NCBI RefSeq assembly: GCF_000733755.1 | Contig: NZ_JPOF01000007.1 | Coordinates: forward strand, 496,001 to 560,000 | DNA length: 64,000 nt | Direction of reading: 5' to 3' | Origin: Lachnoclostridium phytofermentans | GTDB lineage: Bacteria > Bacillota > Clostridia > Lachnospirales > Lachnospiraceae | Shown here: positions 1 to 8,354 of the stretch, piece after piece | Layout: every line of letters begins with the position of its first letter | Numbering within the stretch: the first letter of the stretch is position 1 | Translations under genes and position numbers: made by a program | Notes under the pieces: generated by a model | Seen by the model: the letters and a program-made list of their open reading frames with translations, nothing else | What the model was told of the DNA's origin: nothing | Database searches by the model: none

Positions 1-1976
1 AAGGGTTACCAACCAGTATTCCAGTAGCAGAAAGTGACTTTATCTTCTCTGCATTATCAGAGGAGTTTGGTGCTATTATTGGTATTTGCTTAATTTTAAT
101 CTGCCTAAGTTGCTTTATTATGTTTGTTAATATCAGTGTGAAATTTGAAAATCCATTTTATAAGTTAACTGCGCTGGGGTTAAGTACAATGTACATCTCG
201 CAAGTTTTCTTAAATATCGGTGGTGCAATCAAATTTATTCCATCTACTGGTGTAACGTTACCATTGCTAAGCTATGGTGGATCTTCTGTCATAAGCAGTA
301 TTATTGTGTTTAGTATTATTCAAGGTATGTATGTACTTCATATGAGAAGTGAGGAAGAACTTCAGAGAGCTCAAGCTATGATGGCGAGGCGACTTGCGAA
401 GAGAAAACTTGCAGCAGAGAGAAAACGGGAAGAGGAGAAGCAAAATAACAAGAGTAGTAAAAAAGCCTCCTCTGGTGAAAGTTCCGTAAAAAATACAGCT
501 AAGGTTAGAAAAAGTCCTGCTAGTAGGAAGGAAGATCGTACAGGAGTAATTCCAGAAAAGGAAGTTGTAAATCGAGATAAAAAGGCTTATAACCGATCAA
601 TATACAGTCTAACTTATATCTTTTCTTTTCTTTTGTTTTTAGTGATTGGGTATTATAGCTACTTCTTAGTAGCGCAAGGAAAAACCTTTGTTAATAATAC
701 TTATAACAAACGTCAAGATTTACTAGCTCAATACATTGAACGTGGGAAGATTTTATCATCAGATGGTGCTGTTCTTGCTCAGACGATAACCAATGAGGAT
801 GGTGAAGAAGTCCGCGTTTATCCTTATGGCAGTGTATTTTCTCATGCCGTAGGCCGTGTTTTGCATGGAAGAACAGGAATTGAGCAATCCGAGAGTTTTA
901 CGATGCTAAACTCGAGTGTCAGTGGATTTGGCAAGTTAACAAATACGTTAAATGGTGTAAAGACTGCTGGAGATAATGTAGTTTCTACATTAAATGCAAA
1001 GCTACAGCAAGTGGCATATGATGCGCTTGGAGATTATCGGGGTGCAGTCGTCGTATTAGAGCCATCTACTGGAAAAATCTTAGCGATGGTATCAAAGCCC
1101 GACTATAATCCGAATACGATTACTGAGAAGTGGGAGAGCTTAAATGAAGATCAAGCTTCTCCGCTATTAAACCGAGCAACACAAGGATTATATCCTCCTG
1201 GTTCCACTTTCAAGTTATTAACAACGCTTGAATATATAAGAGAGAATCCGAATTATGAAGACTATGAGTATCAATGCAAGAGTGAGGATCGAATTAACCA
1301 TGTTACCATCCATTGCGCAAATGGTACTAGACATGGAAAAGAAAATCTGAAAGAGTCTTTTGCTAACTCATGTAATACGTCATTTGCCACCCTTGGTAGT
1401 AGTTTAAATATGGATTCGTTCCGTAATCTATGTGAATCAATGTTATTTAACAAGACACTTCCGACTTCTTTTAAGACTGCACAAAGCAGTTTTGTATTAA
1501 ATAGTCAGAGTGATCCGAATGATTATCCTCAGACAGTGATTGGCCTTGGTAAAACGCAGATTTCCCCACTTCATAATGCAATGATTGCTGCAACAGTAGC
1601 AAACGGTGGGTTAATGATGAAACCATACTATGTAGATCGAATAGAAACCTTTGAAGGAAGTCTTGTAAAGAGATATTACCCTGATAGTTATGGTCAAGTT
1701 ATTTCGAAAAAAGAGGCTGCTATACTATCGGATTATATGAAGGAAGTTGTGGAAAATGGTACTGGATCAAAATTATCTGGTATGAAAGTCAGCGTAGCTG
1801 GAAAAACCGGTACTGCTGATTATGAAATAGGGAAGCCATCTCATGCTTGGTTTATTGGATTTGCTCCCGTCGAGAATCCGCAGATTGCAATTAGTGTTAT
1901 AGTAGAAAGTTCTGGAACAGGTAGTAGGTACGCTGTGCCAGTTGCAAAAAAGATAATTGAGGCATATTTTAAATAA
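1..1976 (+). CDS. SEDS (FtsW/RodA-type) glycosyltransferase fused to a class B penicillin-binding protein, 5' partial
   Basis: Peptidoglycan polymerase and transpeptidase in one chain. The frame is open from base 3 and its first residues (GLPTSIPVAESDFIFSALSE) match the conserved SEDS loop. The last SEDS helices follow (FIPSTGVTLPLLSYGG), then a lysine/arginine-rich cytoplasmic linker, a new membrane helix (from about base 610) and a short PBPA-like transpeptidase. Counting from the Met at base 120, the transpeptidase motifs are STFK (Ser362), SCN (417-419) and KTGT (562-565). There is no stop codon and no convincing ribosome site between the halves, so I read them as one protein. In most bacteria the two partners are separate adjacent genes. 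The N-terminal SEDS helices lie off the left edge. Likely acts in elongation, division or sporulation; which one is not decidable here. Confidence 0.9.
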   Translation, partial: GLPTSIPVAESDFIFSALSEEFGAIIGICLILICLSCFIMFVNISVKFENPFYKLTALGLSTMYISQVFLNIGGAIKFIPSTGVTLPLLSYGGSSVISSIIVFSIIQGMYVLHMRSEEELQRAQAMMARRLAKRKLAAERKREEEKQNNKSSKKASSGESSVKNTAKVRKSPASRKEDRTGVIPEKEVVNRDKKAYNRSIYSLTYIFSFLLFLVIGYYSYFLVAQGKTFVNNTYNKRQDLLAQYIERGKILSSDGAVLAQTITNEDGEEVRVYPYGSVFSHAVGRVLHGRTGIEQSESFTMLNSSVSGFGKLTNTLNGVKTAGDNVVSTLNAKLQQVAYDALGDYRGAVVVLEPSTGKILAMVSKPDYNPNTITEKWESLNEDQASPLLNRATQGLYPPGSTFKLLTTLEYIRENPNYEDYEYQCKSEDRINHVTIHCANGTRHGKENLKESFANSCNTSFATLGSSLNMDSFRNLCESMLFNKTLPTSFKTAQSSFVLNSQSDPNDYPQTVIGLGKTQISPLHNAMIAATVANGGLMMKPYYVDRIETFEGSLVKRYYPDSYGQVISKKEAAILSDYMKEVVENGTGSKLSGMKVSVAGKTGTADYEIGKPSHAWFIGFAPVENPQIAISVIVESSGTGSRYAVPVAKKIIEAYFK

Positions 1977-2019
1977 TAAGTTGGGTGGTTTGCTCCTCTT
2001 TCCATTAGCAGAAAATATA

Positions 2020-2073
2020 AAAATGGACCCAATAAAGTGACCTAAAATCACTTTATTAGGTCCATTTTCTTTT
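2020..2073 (+). terminator. Rho-independent terminator of the SEDS-PBP gene
   Basis: A long inverted repeat (AAATGGACC...AATAAAGTGA paired with TCACTTTATT...GGTCCATTT) lies 44 bases after the stop and is followed by TTTTCTTTT. Confidence 0.9.
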
Positions 2074-2114
2074 ATTCATGACAAGGAAAATTTCGTGAAG
2101 CGTGCTTTTCTTGT
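2074..2114 (+). repeat. Dispersed 41-base intergenic repeat, copy A
   Basis: Begins TTCATGACAAGGAAAA and contains GTGAAGCGTGCTTTTCTTGT. Near-identical copies lie at 5369-5409 and 11034-11074, each starting a few bases after a terminator. The ends (ACAAGgAAA and TTTTCTTGT) can pair into a hairpin. I see nothing coding in it. Confidence 0.8.
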
Positions 2115-2228
2115 TTTAGGGAGGAGTATATTTTTCTATCGAATGGTTAATTTAATTTTGTTATCTAATTTGTTGTTGGTAAAGGGATAAAAAAAACTTT
2201 TCATATTTGCCCTAGTTGAGAATTAGTA

Positions 2229-2257
2229 TTGAAATCATTGCATAAATGTTGTATACT
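2229..2257 (+). promoter_or_regulatory. Sigma-A-like promoter of the NUDIX gene
   Basis: TTGAAA, 17 bases, TATACT, about 100 bases ahead of the start codon. It leaves a leader of roughly 95 bases with no clear structure. Confidence 0.65.
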
Positions 2258-2357
2258 ATGAATAAATCGTCCATGTTAAATTCATGCTCTTTTGGCATCC
2301 TAGAGATGTGGACAACAGTATTAGGTAGAGTTACACCAGAAAACAGGAGGCATTGCG

Positions 2358-2810
2358 ATGATTGAAGCAACTAGCTGTGGTGGTGTAGTTATTTTCAGAG
2401 GAAAAATCTTATTATTGTATAAGAATTATAAGAACAAGTATGAAGGCTGGGTATTACCAAAGGGAACCGTAGAAGAGGGCGAGGAGTACAAAGAAACTGC
2501 GATTCGCGAGGTGAAGGAGGAGACAGGTGCAGTGGCATCTATCATTAAGTATATTGGTAAGAGCCAATACACCTTTAATACTCCGCAGAATACTGTACTG
2601 AAGGATGTTCATTGGTACCTTATGATGTCTGATAGCTATTACAGCAAACCACAAAGGGAAGAGTATTTTATGGACTCAGGGTATTATAAGTTTCACGAAG
2701 CATATCATATGTTAAAATTCTCTAATGAAAAGCAAATTTTAGAACGGGCATATAATGAATATGTGGACTTAAAGAAGAGTAATCTTTGGGGCAACAAGAA
2801 ATACTTTTAA
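2358..2810 (+). CDS. NUDIX family hydrolase
   Basis: Pyrophosphohydrolase that would cleave a nucleoside diphosphate linked to another moiety, cytosolic. The full Nudix box is present: Gly36, Glu42, then REVKEETGA at 50-58, supplying the metal-binding glutamates. The 150-residue length is normal for a single-domain NUDIX enzyme. The start is set by AGGAGG eight bases upstream (2345-2350). It is a single-gene unit with its own promoter and a downstream hairpin. The substrate (8-oxo-dGTP, ADP-ribose, Ap4A or other) cannot be told from sequence; the aromatic-rich C-terminal half after the box would carry the specificity. Confidence 0.92.
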   Translation: MIEATSCGGVVIFRGKILLLYKNYKNKYEGWVLPKGTVEEGEEYKETAIREVKEETGAVASIIKYIGKSQYTFNTPQNTVLKDVHWYLMMSDSYYSKPQREEYFMDSGYYKFHEAYHMLKFSNEKQILERAYNEYVDLKKSNLWGNKKYF

Positions 2811-2976
2811 TAACAACCTTAGTAAAATCAATGGTTACGGCGATTAGAAATATCAAAAAACAAGTTTAAATCACATTTATACCAATTGAGAGACTTGGTG
2901 TGAAAAGCAGTTCGTTAATTGAAAAGAAGTGGATCGAAAGAGAAGAACTAAGAACTTTGATAAGGAAGTACAGTAA

Positions 2977-3010
2977 AAGGGATACAGTAGTGTAGCTATT
3001 GTATCCCTTA
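2977..3010. terminator. Hairpin terminator between convergent genes
   Basis: AAGGGATAC pairs with GTATCCCTT across a 15-base loop, with A-rich and T-rich flanks. It lies between the NUDIX gene (+) and the ComFB-like gene (-) and could serve both. The rest of 2811-3045 holds nothing I recognise. Confidence 0.75.
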
Positions 3011-3045
3011 TCTTTGTTTATAGAAATAGAAAGAACGTCTCACTA

Positions 3046-3318
3046 TTAGATTTCATGTCTTGGATTATTCCCGACCAAGATAATTCCCTGCGTTATCGCT
3101 GTGATAACATTAGTTTCAAATTGAAGATCCAAGGAATCAAGCCTAGTGATTAACTCTCCTTGTGTAGTTACTACATATTTTGCAGGCAGACGATTTAGTG
3201 CGTATGAGGCAATATCTAAGCGGCATTGCTCACATTTACAACAGTGGAAGGAATCGAGTATATGATCTAGTTGTTTGATCACAACATCCTCCATTAAATT
3301 ATGTAATATCTTATTCAT
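3046..3318 (-). CDS. ComFB family (late competence development) protein
   Basis: Small cytosolic protein of the ComFB family. The diagnostic core is present: a cysteine cluster at residues 26, 27, 29 and 32, then a stretch of the CRLDIASYALNRLPAKYV type. In Bacillus, comFB sits in the comF operon, but its role in transformation is unclear. Published work on other ComFB proteins reports binding of cyclic dinucleotides; whether that applies here is inference. The start has a purine-rich site (AGGGGGA) upstream on the minus strand. It is monocistronic and not near other competence genes. Length (90 residues) fits the family. Confidence 0.85.
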   Translation of the reverse strand: MNKILHNLMEDVVIKQLDHILDSFHCCKCEQCRLDIASYALNRLPAKYVVTTQGELITRLDSLDLQFETNVITAITQGIILVGNNPRHEI

Positions 3319-3473
3319 TTAAAAATCCCCCTAAATATATTCGTTGGCTGTAATATCATTTACACAGAATGCCTTCTCTTGTAGTATGTAATAACTGTAT
3401 TTTGTGAGCACTTTGTTAATTATGTCCTACCAATAATTTACCACTAGGTTAAATATTTGTAAAGAGATGTGCG

Positions 3474-3502
3474 TTGTTTTTTATTTTAGAGTTTGATATA
3501 AT
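3474..3502 (+). promoter_or_regulatory. Probable promoter of the GtrA-rRNA methyltransferase pair
   Basis: TTGTTT, 17 bases, TATAAT, ending about 87 bases before the chosen GtrA start. Perfect -10, weaker -35. Confidence 0.55.
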
Positions 3503-3588
3503 GGAAATCGTGGTAAAATTTAATACAGATATACGATAAAACAATGGGAAACCTATCTAAAGTTAGGTATGACGAAAGGATAGAGGCG

Positions 3589-4053
3589 ATGGAAACAAAG
3601 AAGGAGAATGAGCTAATCGAGACTAGTTTTTTTGAAAAGCTGTGGAGAAAATTTGTAAATCGGGAAACGATAACCTATGCTATTGCAGGGGTATTAACAA
3701 CCGTAGTTAATTTAATAACCTTTGATTTAATTGCTAATAAAATGCAAGTTAATGACCTATTAGCGAATATAATCGCTTGGATATTAGCTGTTAGTTTTGC
3801 CTATGTAGTGAATAACTTTTGGGTATTCCATAGTGGGATAGGAAAAGAGAGCAAAGAAATTGAAAAAATAGTAAAGTTTTTTGGTGCAAGATTGGTAACT
3901 CTTGGTATTGAAGAAGCAGGTATTCTTTGCTTTGTTACCTGGTTACATTTTAATAACATGGCTGTAAAGCTTGGTTTAGCAGTGATTGTTATTATAGTAA
4001 ATTATATTTTTAGTAAGTTATATATTTTTAATAAGGACAAGGATGAGAAATAA
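3589..4053 (+). CDS. GtrA family membrane protein
   Basis: Four predicted membrane helices over about 154 residues, the standard GtrA size and layout, with the typical YVVNNFWVF motif after helix 2. Family members are thought to move polyprenyl-phosphate-linked sugars across the membrane for teichoic acid, O-antigen or glycan decoration. I chose the ATG at 3589 because AAAGGA lies 8 bases before it; the in-frame ATG at 3544 has no ribosome site and would only add 15 polar residues. The methyltransferase gene begins 29 bases after the stop, so the two are probably cotranscribed. No glycosyltransferase partner is adjacent, so its lipid-sugar substrate is unknown. Confidence 0.85.
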   Translation: METKKENELIETSFFEKLWRKFVNRETITYAIAGVLTTVVNLITFDLIANKMQVNDLLANIIAWILAVSFAYVVNNFWVFHSGIGKESKEIEKIVKFFGARLVTLGIEEAGILCFVTWLHFNNMAVKLGLAVIVIIVNYIFSKLYIFNKDKDEK

Positions 4054-4082
4054 GATATCAAGTCCATGGAAAGGGTACAACA

Positions 4083-5285
4083 ATGGAAAAAGCTATCGTA
4101 ACGTTAAAAAAAGGGGAAGGTAGATTTTTAAAATCAGGTGGTCTGTGGATATTTGATAATGAAATCAGTCAAGTTAGTGGTGAATATAAGAATGGAGATT
4201 TAGTCACAGTACAAGATTTTGATGGTTACTGCATGGGAACTGGTTTTATTAATGAGGTATCTAAGATCAGAGTCCGCATGATGAGTAGGGTGAAAGGTCA
4301 AGAAATTACGGAAGAATTTCTAAAGAACCGATTACTTGCAGCATGGGAATATCGTAAGAAAACCGTAGATACCAGTAGTTGTCGTATCATATTTGGGGAA
4401 GCAGATTTTCTACCTGGTTTAGTGATTGATAAATTCTCTGACGTTTTGGTGGTTCAATCTTTAGCACTTGGTATTGATCGTATGAAAGATGTAATCGTAC
4501 GATTATTAAAAGAGATTTTGCAGGAAGATGGAATAATAATTCGTGGCGTATATGAACGAAGTGACGCGAAAGTCAGGATTCAAGAAGGCATGGAGCGTAT
4601 CAAAGGTTTTCTATCGGAGCCTTTTGATACTAAGGTATTGATTACAGAAAATGGTGTTAAATATTACGTTGATGTTGAGGACGGTCAAAAAACAGGATTT
4701 TTCTTGGATCAAAAATATAATCGCTTGGCAATCCAACACCTCTGTAAGGATGCCAAAGTGTTAGATTGTTTCACTCATACTGGCTCCTTTGCTTTAAATG
4801 CCGGAATTGGTGGAGCAAAAGAAGTGCTTGGTATTGATGCTTCCGAATTGGGTGTATCTCAGGCTCAAAAGAATGCTGAGTTAAATGGTTTAGAAAAGAT
4901 AGTACGTTTTCAATGCGAAGATGTCTTTGAGTTGCTACCTCGCCTAGAGGAGGCTGGTGAGAAGTTTGATGTTATTATTCTTGATCCACCAGCATTCACA
5001 AAGTCAAGGAATTCAGTAAAGAATGCCATTAAGGGATATCGTGAAATCAATTTACGTGCTATGAAATTAATCAAGGATGGCGGTTACCTTGCAACATGTT
5101 CATGTTCACACTTTATGACACCTGAGTTATTTACTGAGACAATTGGACAGGCTGCAAGAAATGTCCATAAGCGTTTACGTCAAGTAGAATATAGGACTCA
5201 GTCACCAGATCATCCAATCCTATGGGCAGCAGACGAATCTTATTATTTGAAATTTTATATCTTTCAAGTATGTGATGAAAAGTAG
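4083..5285 (+). CDS. Class I SAM-dependent rRNA methyltransferase, RlmI-like
   Basis: Likely 23S rRNA 5-methylcytosine methyltransferase of the RlmI/YwbD group. An N-terminal PUA-like RNA-binding domain occupies about residues 1-75 (LKKGEGRFLKSGGLWIFDNE). A Rossmann methyltransferase domain follows, with SAM motif I VLDCFTHTGSFALNA near 226-240, an acidic ribose-binding residue in GIDASE, the DPPAF motif near 300, and the catalytic cysteine stretch TCSCSHFM. 400 residues is typical. Starts with ATG after a weak purine stretch (GGAAAGG) and probably shares the gtrA-type transcript. The exact modified base is inferred from family only. Confidence 0.88.
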   Translation: MEKAIVTLKKGEGRFLKSGGLWIFDNEISQVSGEYKNGDLVTVQDFDGYCMGTGFINEVSKIRVRMMSRVKGQEITEEFLKNRLLAAWEYRKKTVDTSSCRIIFGEADFLPGLVIDKFSDVLVVQSLALGIDRMKDVIVRLLKEILQEDGIIIRGVYERSDAKVRIQEGMERIKGFLSEPFDTKVLITENGVKYYVDVEDGQKTGFFLDQKYNRLAIQHLCKDAKVLDCFTHTGSFALNAGIGGAKEVLGIDASELGVSQAQKNAELNGLEKIVRFQCEDVFELLPRLEEAGEKFDVIILDPPAFTKSRNSVKNAIKGYREINLRAMKLIKDGGYLATCSCSHFMTPELFTETIGQAARNVHKRLRQVEYRTQSPDHPILWAADESYYLKFYIFQVCDEK

Positions 5286-5317
5286 TAGATAGGTTTTAAG
5301 TATTTTTATATAGAAAA

Positions 5318-5366
5318 AAGAGGCTATGCTCCCTAACATGATTCTGTTGGGAGTACAGCCTCTTTC
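5318..5366. terminator. Bidirectional terminator between convergent genes
   Basis: AAAGAGGCTATGCTCCC pairs with GGGAGTACAGCCTCTTT over a 15-base loop. It has A-rich 5' and T-rich 3' flanks, so it can serve the methyltransferase (+) and the propeller-like gene (-). Confidence 0.88.
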
Positions 5367-5368
5367 AA

Positions 5369-5409
5369 TTCATGACAAGGAAAGGTGTGAGAAGCGTGCT
5401 TTTTCTTGT
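5369..5409 (+). repeat. Dispersed 41-base intergenic repeat, copy B
   Basis: TTCATGACAAGGAAA followed by GAGAAGCGTGCTTTTTCTTGT. It starts three bases after the terminator stem and nearly abuts the 3' end of the minus-strand gene at 5425. Confidence 0.8.
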
Positions 5410-5424
5410 CTAATCTTTTATCTA

Positions 5425-6462
5425 TCATTCGATAACCGGTGGATGAAAAGTTCTAAGCTCACCGTTATGAGGTTTATAAGCATATACATTGGCTTCATTA
5501 TAATCACGGAAAAAAGTGAAATTACTAGTACAACTAATTTGTTTATAGTCTCCCTCAAGAATAACCTTCTTTTCCATGGTAGTAAGATCTAATTGTCCAA
5601 GATGATTATTATCACCGCCATCCACTTGGTAGAAAATATAGTTTCCATCTATACTAATATTATAGGTAGAGCAAAATTCATCAATAAGGATAGTCTTATT
5701 CTCTCCTTGATAGTCAATACGGCAGAGAGCATAATTATCTTCTAAGGATATGTAGTAAATACCTTCTGGTCTTGCAATTGGCATATAACAATTACTATTT
5801 AGTACAATATCCACAGTATTGTCTGTAGTATCCATGGCATAGATACTATGATCCACATCTGCTCCTGCAAAATACAAAGAACCCTTATGGAAGGAGGCAG
5901 GAAGGATTGGTGAAGTAGATAATTTTTTCTCATTCTTTCCATCAATATCTACACTATAAAACTGGATTCCAGTCTCTTTAGTATAATGCTGATAATAAAT
6001 CGTATTGCCATAAAGCGTAAGTAAACCGCTTGGGTTTTCATATAACTGTACGTTATTATTTCCATCGTCTTTGTTGATTCGATAGATACCGGAACAGTAG
6101 AAGAGAAAAACATTTTTCGTTGGTTTCACTTTTGTATTATTTTCTCTGGAGTAATAGATGTAATTGTCATCTACATTGATATAGCGTGCTTTATCATCGT
6201 TTATTTTCATTACATTATTACATTCCAAATCCATGCTGTACAAAGTACCATCATCATTGAAATTGCTAAAATACACCCTACCATCTTGTTCGCAAAAGGT
6301 TCCACCATTATAAAGATTACCAGGAGTATTTCCTATATAATCTTCCTTATTATAGCTCACTTTCTCTTTATTTTGGTTAATTAAAATGAAGATAATTAAT
6401 ATAGCGGGAAGAAATATAATAAGTAGTATTCGTCTTATTTTTTTACTCATCTTTTTGTACAC
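5425..6462 (-). CDS. Membrane-anchored DUF5050-like propeller protein
   Basis: 345 residues. A lysine-rich start and one hydrophobic segment (about residues 10-29) make a signal anchor; there is no lipobox cysteine. The remainder would lie outside the membrane. It is built of short repeating strands with Y-Y and G-x-I-Y-Y patterns (for example IYYSRENN, IYYQHYTK, IYYISLED), like the DUF5050/TolB-type beta propellers of Clostridia. Function unknown; such proteins may bind ligands or sense the envelope. Apparently a single-gene unit, convergent with the methyltransferase. The family name is from memory; the propeller-like repeat is visible directly. Confidence 0.72.
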   Translation of the reverse strand: MYKKMSKKIRRILLIIFLPAILIIFILINQNKEKVSYNKEDYIGNTPGNLYNGGTFCEQDGRVYFSNFNDDGTLYSMDLECNNVMKINDDKARYINVDDNYIYYSRENNTKVKPTKNVFLFYCSGIYRINKDDGNNNVQLYENPSGLLTLYGNTIYYQHYTKETGIQFYSVDIDGKNEKKLSTSPILPASFHKGSLYFAGADVDHSIYAMDTTDNTVDIVLNSNCYMPIARPEGIYYISLEDNYALCRIDYQGENKTILIDEFCSTYNISIDGNYIFYQVDGGDNNHLGQLDLTTMEKKVILEGDYKQISCTSNFTFFRDYNEANVYAYKPHNGELRTFHPPVIE

Positions 6463-6597
6463 CGTCCTTATTTATAACAAAAGTTTTTAAGTACTTTTTT
6501 ATTAATAGAAATATTTAAGTTGTGTGTTCTAGGTATCATGTTATCATTGTGACTTACGATTTCTCATTGATAAAATGATAGATATAATATTTCCCTC

Positions 6598-6720
6598 TTA
6601 CTTGTCGGCATTACTATTAATATAAGTACCGATTTCTCTATAGAAAGTTAGGATAAATAGAATGGTTCCACAGAACAATCCAGTCATTAATATACTAAGT
6701 GCTATGATTCCTTTTTTCAT
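6598..6720 (-). CDS. Small single-helix membrane protein (40 residues)
   Basis: A short ORF (start MKKGIIALSILMTGLFCGTI, end INSNADK) with a perfect GGAGG six bases before its ATG on the minus strand. It has a short positive start, one hydrophobic helix and a polar tail. It could be a small membrane regulator or a peptide toxin-like protein; nothing nearby decides this. Its strong ribosome site and clean hydrophobic profile argue that it is real. Not recognised as a known family. Confidence 0.55.
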   Translation of the reverse strand: MKKGIIALSILMTGLFCGTILFILTFYREIGTYINSNADK

Positions 6721-7079
6721 ATAATACCTCCATTCCAGTGTACTAAAATTTTTGTATCTGAATTTTATTACTATAATGTCTTAATGTTTGAGGCTGTTAA
6801 TCATACATTGTCTTAATATTATCGACATAAATAATTTATCACTTTATGGGTAAGGTCACCTATCTTATCTTATGATTTCTTACGCTTTAAGATATCATAG
6901 GCAATTCTTAGAAATGATTATAGTTTTATTGTAGCAAAATTTAGTAAGATGTAAAGAGAAAACGATGTTTAATTTTTAACTTGTAAAAATATTTGTTATT
7001 TTATTGATAGGAAATAAAGATTTTGTTGAAAATTAAGGAAAGTATGGATATAATAAGCGTTAAGAATGGAGGCGGTGAC
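6721..7079. other. Intergenic region between divergent small ORF and pheA
   Basis: Very AT-rich. It should hold the promoter of the minus-strand small ORF and of pheA. I do not see a textbook -35/-10 pair, T-box or other riboswitch core here. The reading frame of pheA extends back to a TTG at 7023, but without a ribosome site. Confidence 0.5.
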
Positions 7080-8219
7080 GTGATAGACTTACAGAAATGC
7101 AGAGAAGAAATAGATAAGATTGATTCACAGATAGTGGAACTGTTTGAACAGCGAATGAAAATATCTCAGAATGTGGCAGAATATAAGATAAATACTGGTA
7201 AGCCGGTTTTAGATAAAACAAGAGAGCAACAAAAACTTGATAGTGTAGAAGAACTTGCAAGTACTAAGTATAACGGTCAAGCGGTGAGAGAACTTTTTTC
7301 ACAGATTATGTCGATGAGTCGTAAACTTCAATACACTATGATGACATATAACCAAGCGAGGGAGTTTCATAAGATAAAGGAGATACCGAAAAGTAAAGAT
7401 ACGAGGATTGTGTACTTTGGAACGAAAGGATCCTATTCAGAACAAGCAATGGAAGAATACTTCGGGACAAAGATAACTAGTTCTGGTGCACCAACTTTTT
7501 ATGAGGTGATGTCAAAAGTTTCTAGTGGTGAGGCAGATTACGGAGTATTACCAATAGAGAATACAACGACTGGTGGAATTACGGATATTTATGATTTGCT
7601 TGTAGAATTTGATAACTATATTGTAGCAGAACATGTGCTAAAAATTGATCAAGCTTTATTATCCTTACCAGGTGCCAAACTTTCAGATATACGAACGGTA
7701 TATTCTCATCCACAGGGGATTCTACAAAGTAGAAAATTCTTAGAGCAGTATTCTAATATGAAAGCCGTGGAATATGGAAGCACAGCGGGATGCGCTAAGA
7801 AAGTATTGGAAGATGGGGATAAAAATCAGGCGGCAATTGCAAGTATCCGTGCAGCAAGCACATACGGGCTAGAGGTGTTAGCAAGCAATATAAATTATGA
7901 AGAAGTAAATTCGACACGTTTCATTATAATAACGAAGCAGTGTCAATTTTGTGAAGGTTCTGATAAGATGAGTATTTGTTTTACTCTTCCTCATGAAAGC
8001 GGTACTCTTTATAGTATGTTATCACATATCATATATAATAATTTAAATATGTCAAAGATTGAATCCCGTCCAATCCCAGGCAAGAAGTTTGAATATCGTT
8101 TCTTTGTTGATTTTGATGGGTGTATCGAAGAACCCGCTGTAATTAACACACTTCGAGGAATTGAAGCGGAAGCTTTAGATATCAAAATACTTGGAAATTA
8201 TATTGGAGTAGATTTGTAA
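7080..8219 (+). CDS. pheA: Bifunctional chorismate mutase / prephenate dehydratase
   Basis: Converts chorismate to prephenate and then to phenylpyruvate in phenylalanine synthesis. The N-terminal AroQ-type chorismate mutase covers about residues 1-85 (CREEIDKIDSQIVELFEQR). The prephenate dehydratase domain spans about 110-290, with TKGSYSEQA, LPIENTTTGG and the catalytic-site NSTRF. The C-terminal ACT domain (from about 300) has the feedback motif ESRPIPGKKFEYRF, so phenylalanine inhibition is expected. I chose the GTG at 7080 because GGAGG (7068-7072) precedes it by 7 bases; an upstream TTG at 7023 lacks one. It stands alone, not in an aromatic operon. Confidence 0.95.
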   Translation: MIDLQKCREEIDKIDSQIVELFEQRMKISQNVAEYKINTGKPVLDKTREQQKLDSVEELASTKYNGQAVRELFSQIMSMSRKLQYTMMTYNQAREFHKIKEIPKSKDTRIVYFGTKGSYSEQAMEEYFGTKITSSGAPTFYEVMSKVSSGEADYGVLPIENTTTGGITDIYDLLVEFDNYIVAEHVLKIDQALLSLPGAKLSDIRTVYSHPQGILQSRKFLEQYSNMKAVEYGSTAGCAKKVLEDGDKNQAAIASIRAASTYGLEVLASNINYEEVNSTRFIIITKQCQFCEGSDKMSICFTLPHESGTLYSMLSHIIYNNLNMSKIESRPIPGKKFEYRFFVDFDGCIEEPAVINTLRGIEAEALDIKILGNYIGVDL

Positions 8220-8354
8220 TTAAATCATGTTTTCATCATTTTTTCAAAATCTGAACACAAATCGTACACAATCTATTGTTAAACTAATGCCATAAGGTAA
8301 ACAAAAACAATTCATTGATTTGAAGATCAGATAGAGAAGAAAGGAGCATGGCAT

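Noticed and set aside
5326-5592. 88-codon plus-strand frame between convergent genes
   Set aside because: Covers a terminator, the dispersed repeat and antisense of the propeller-like gene; no ribosome site.
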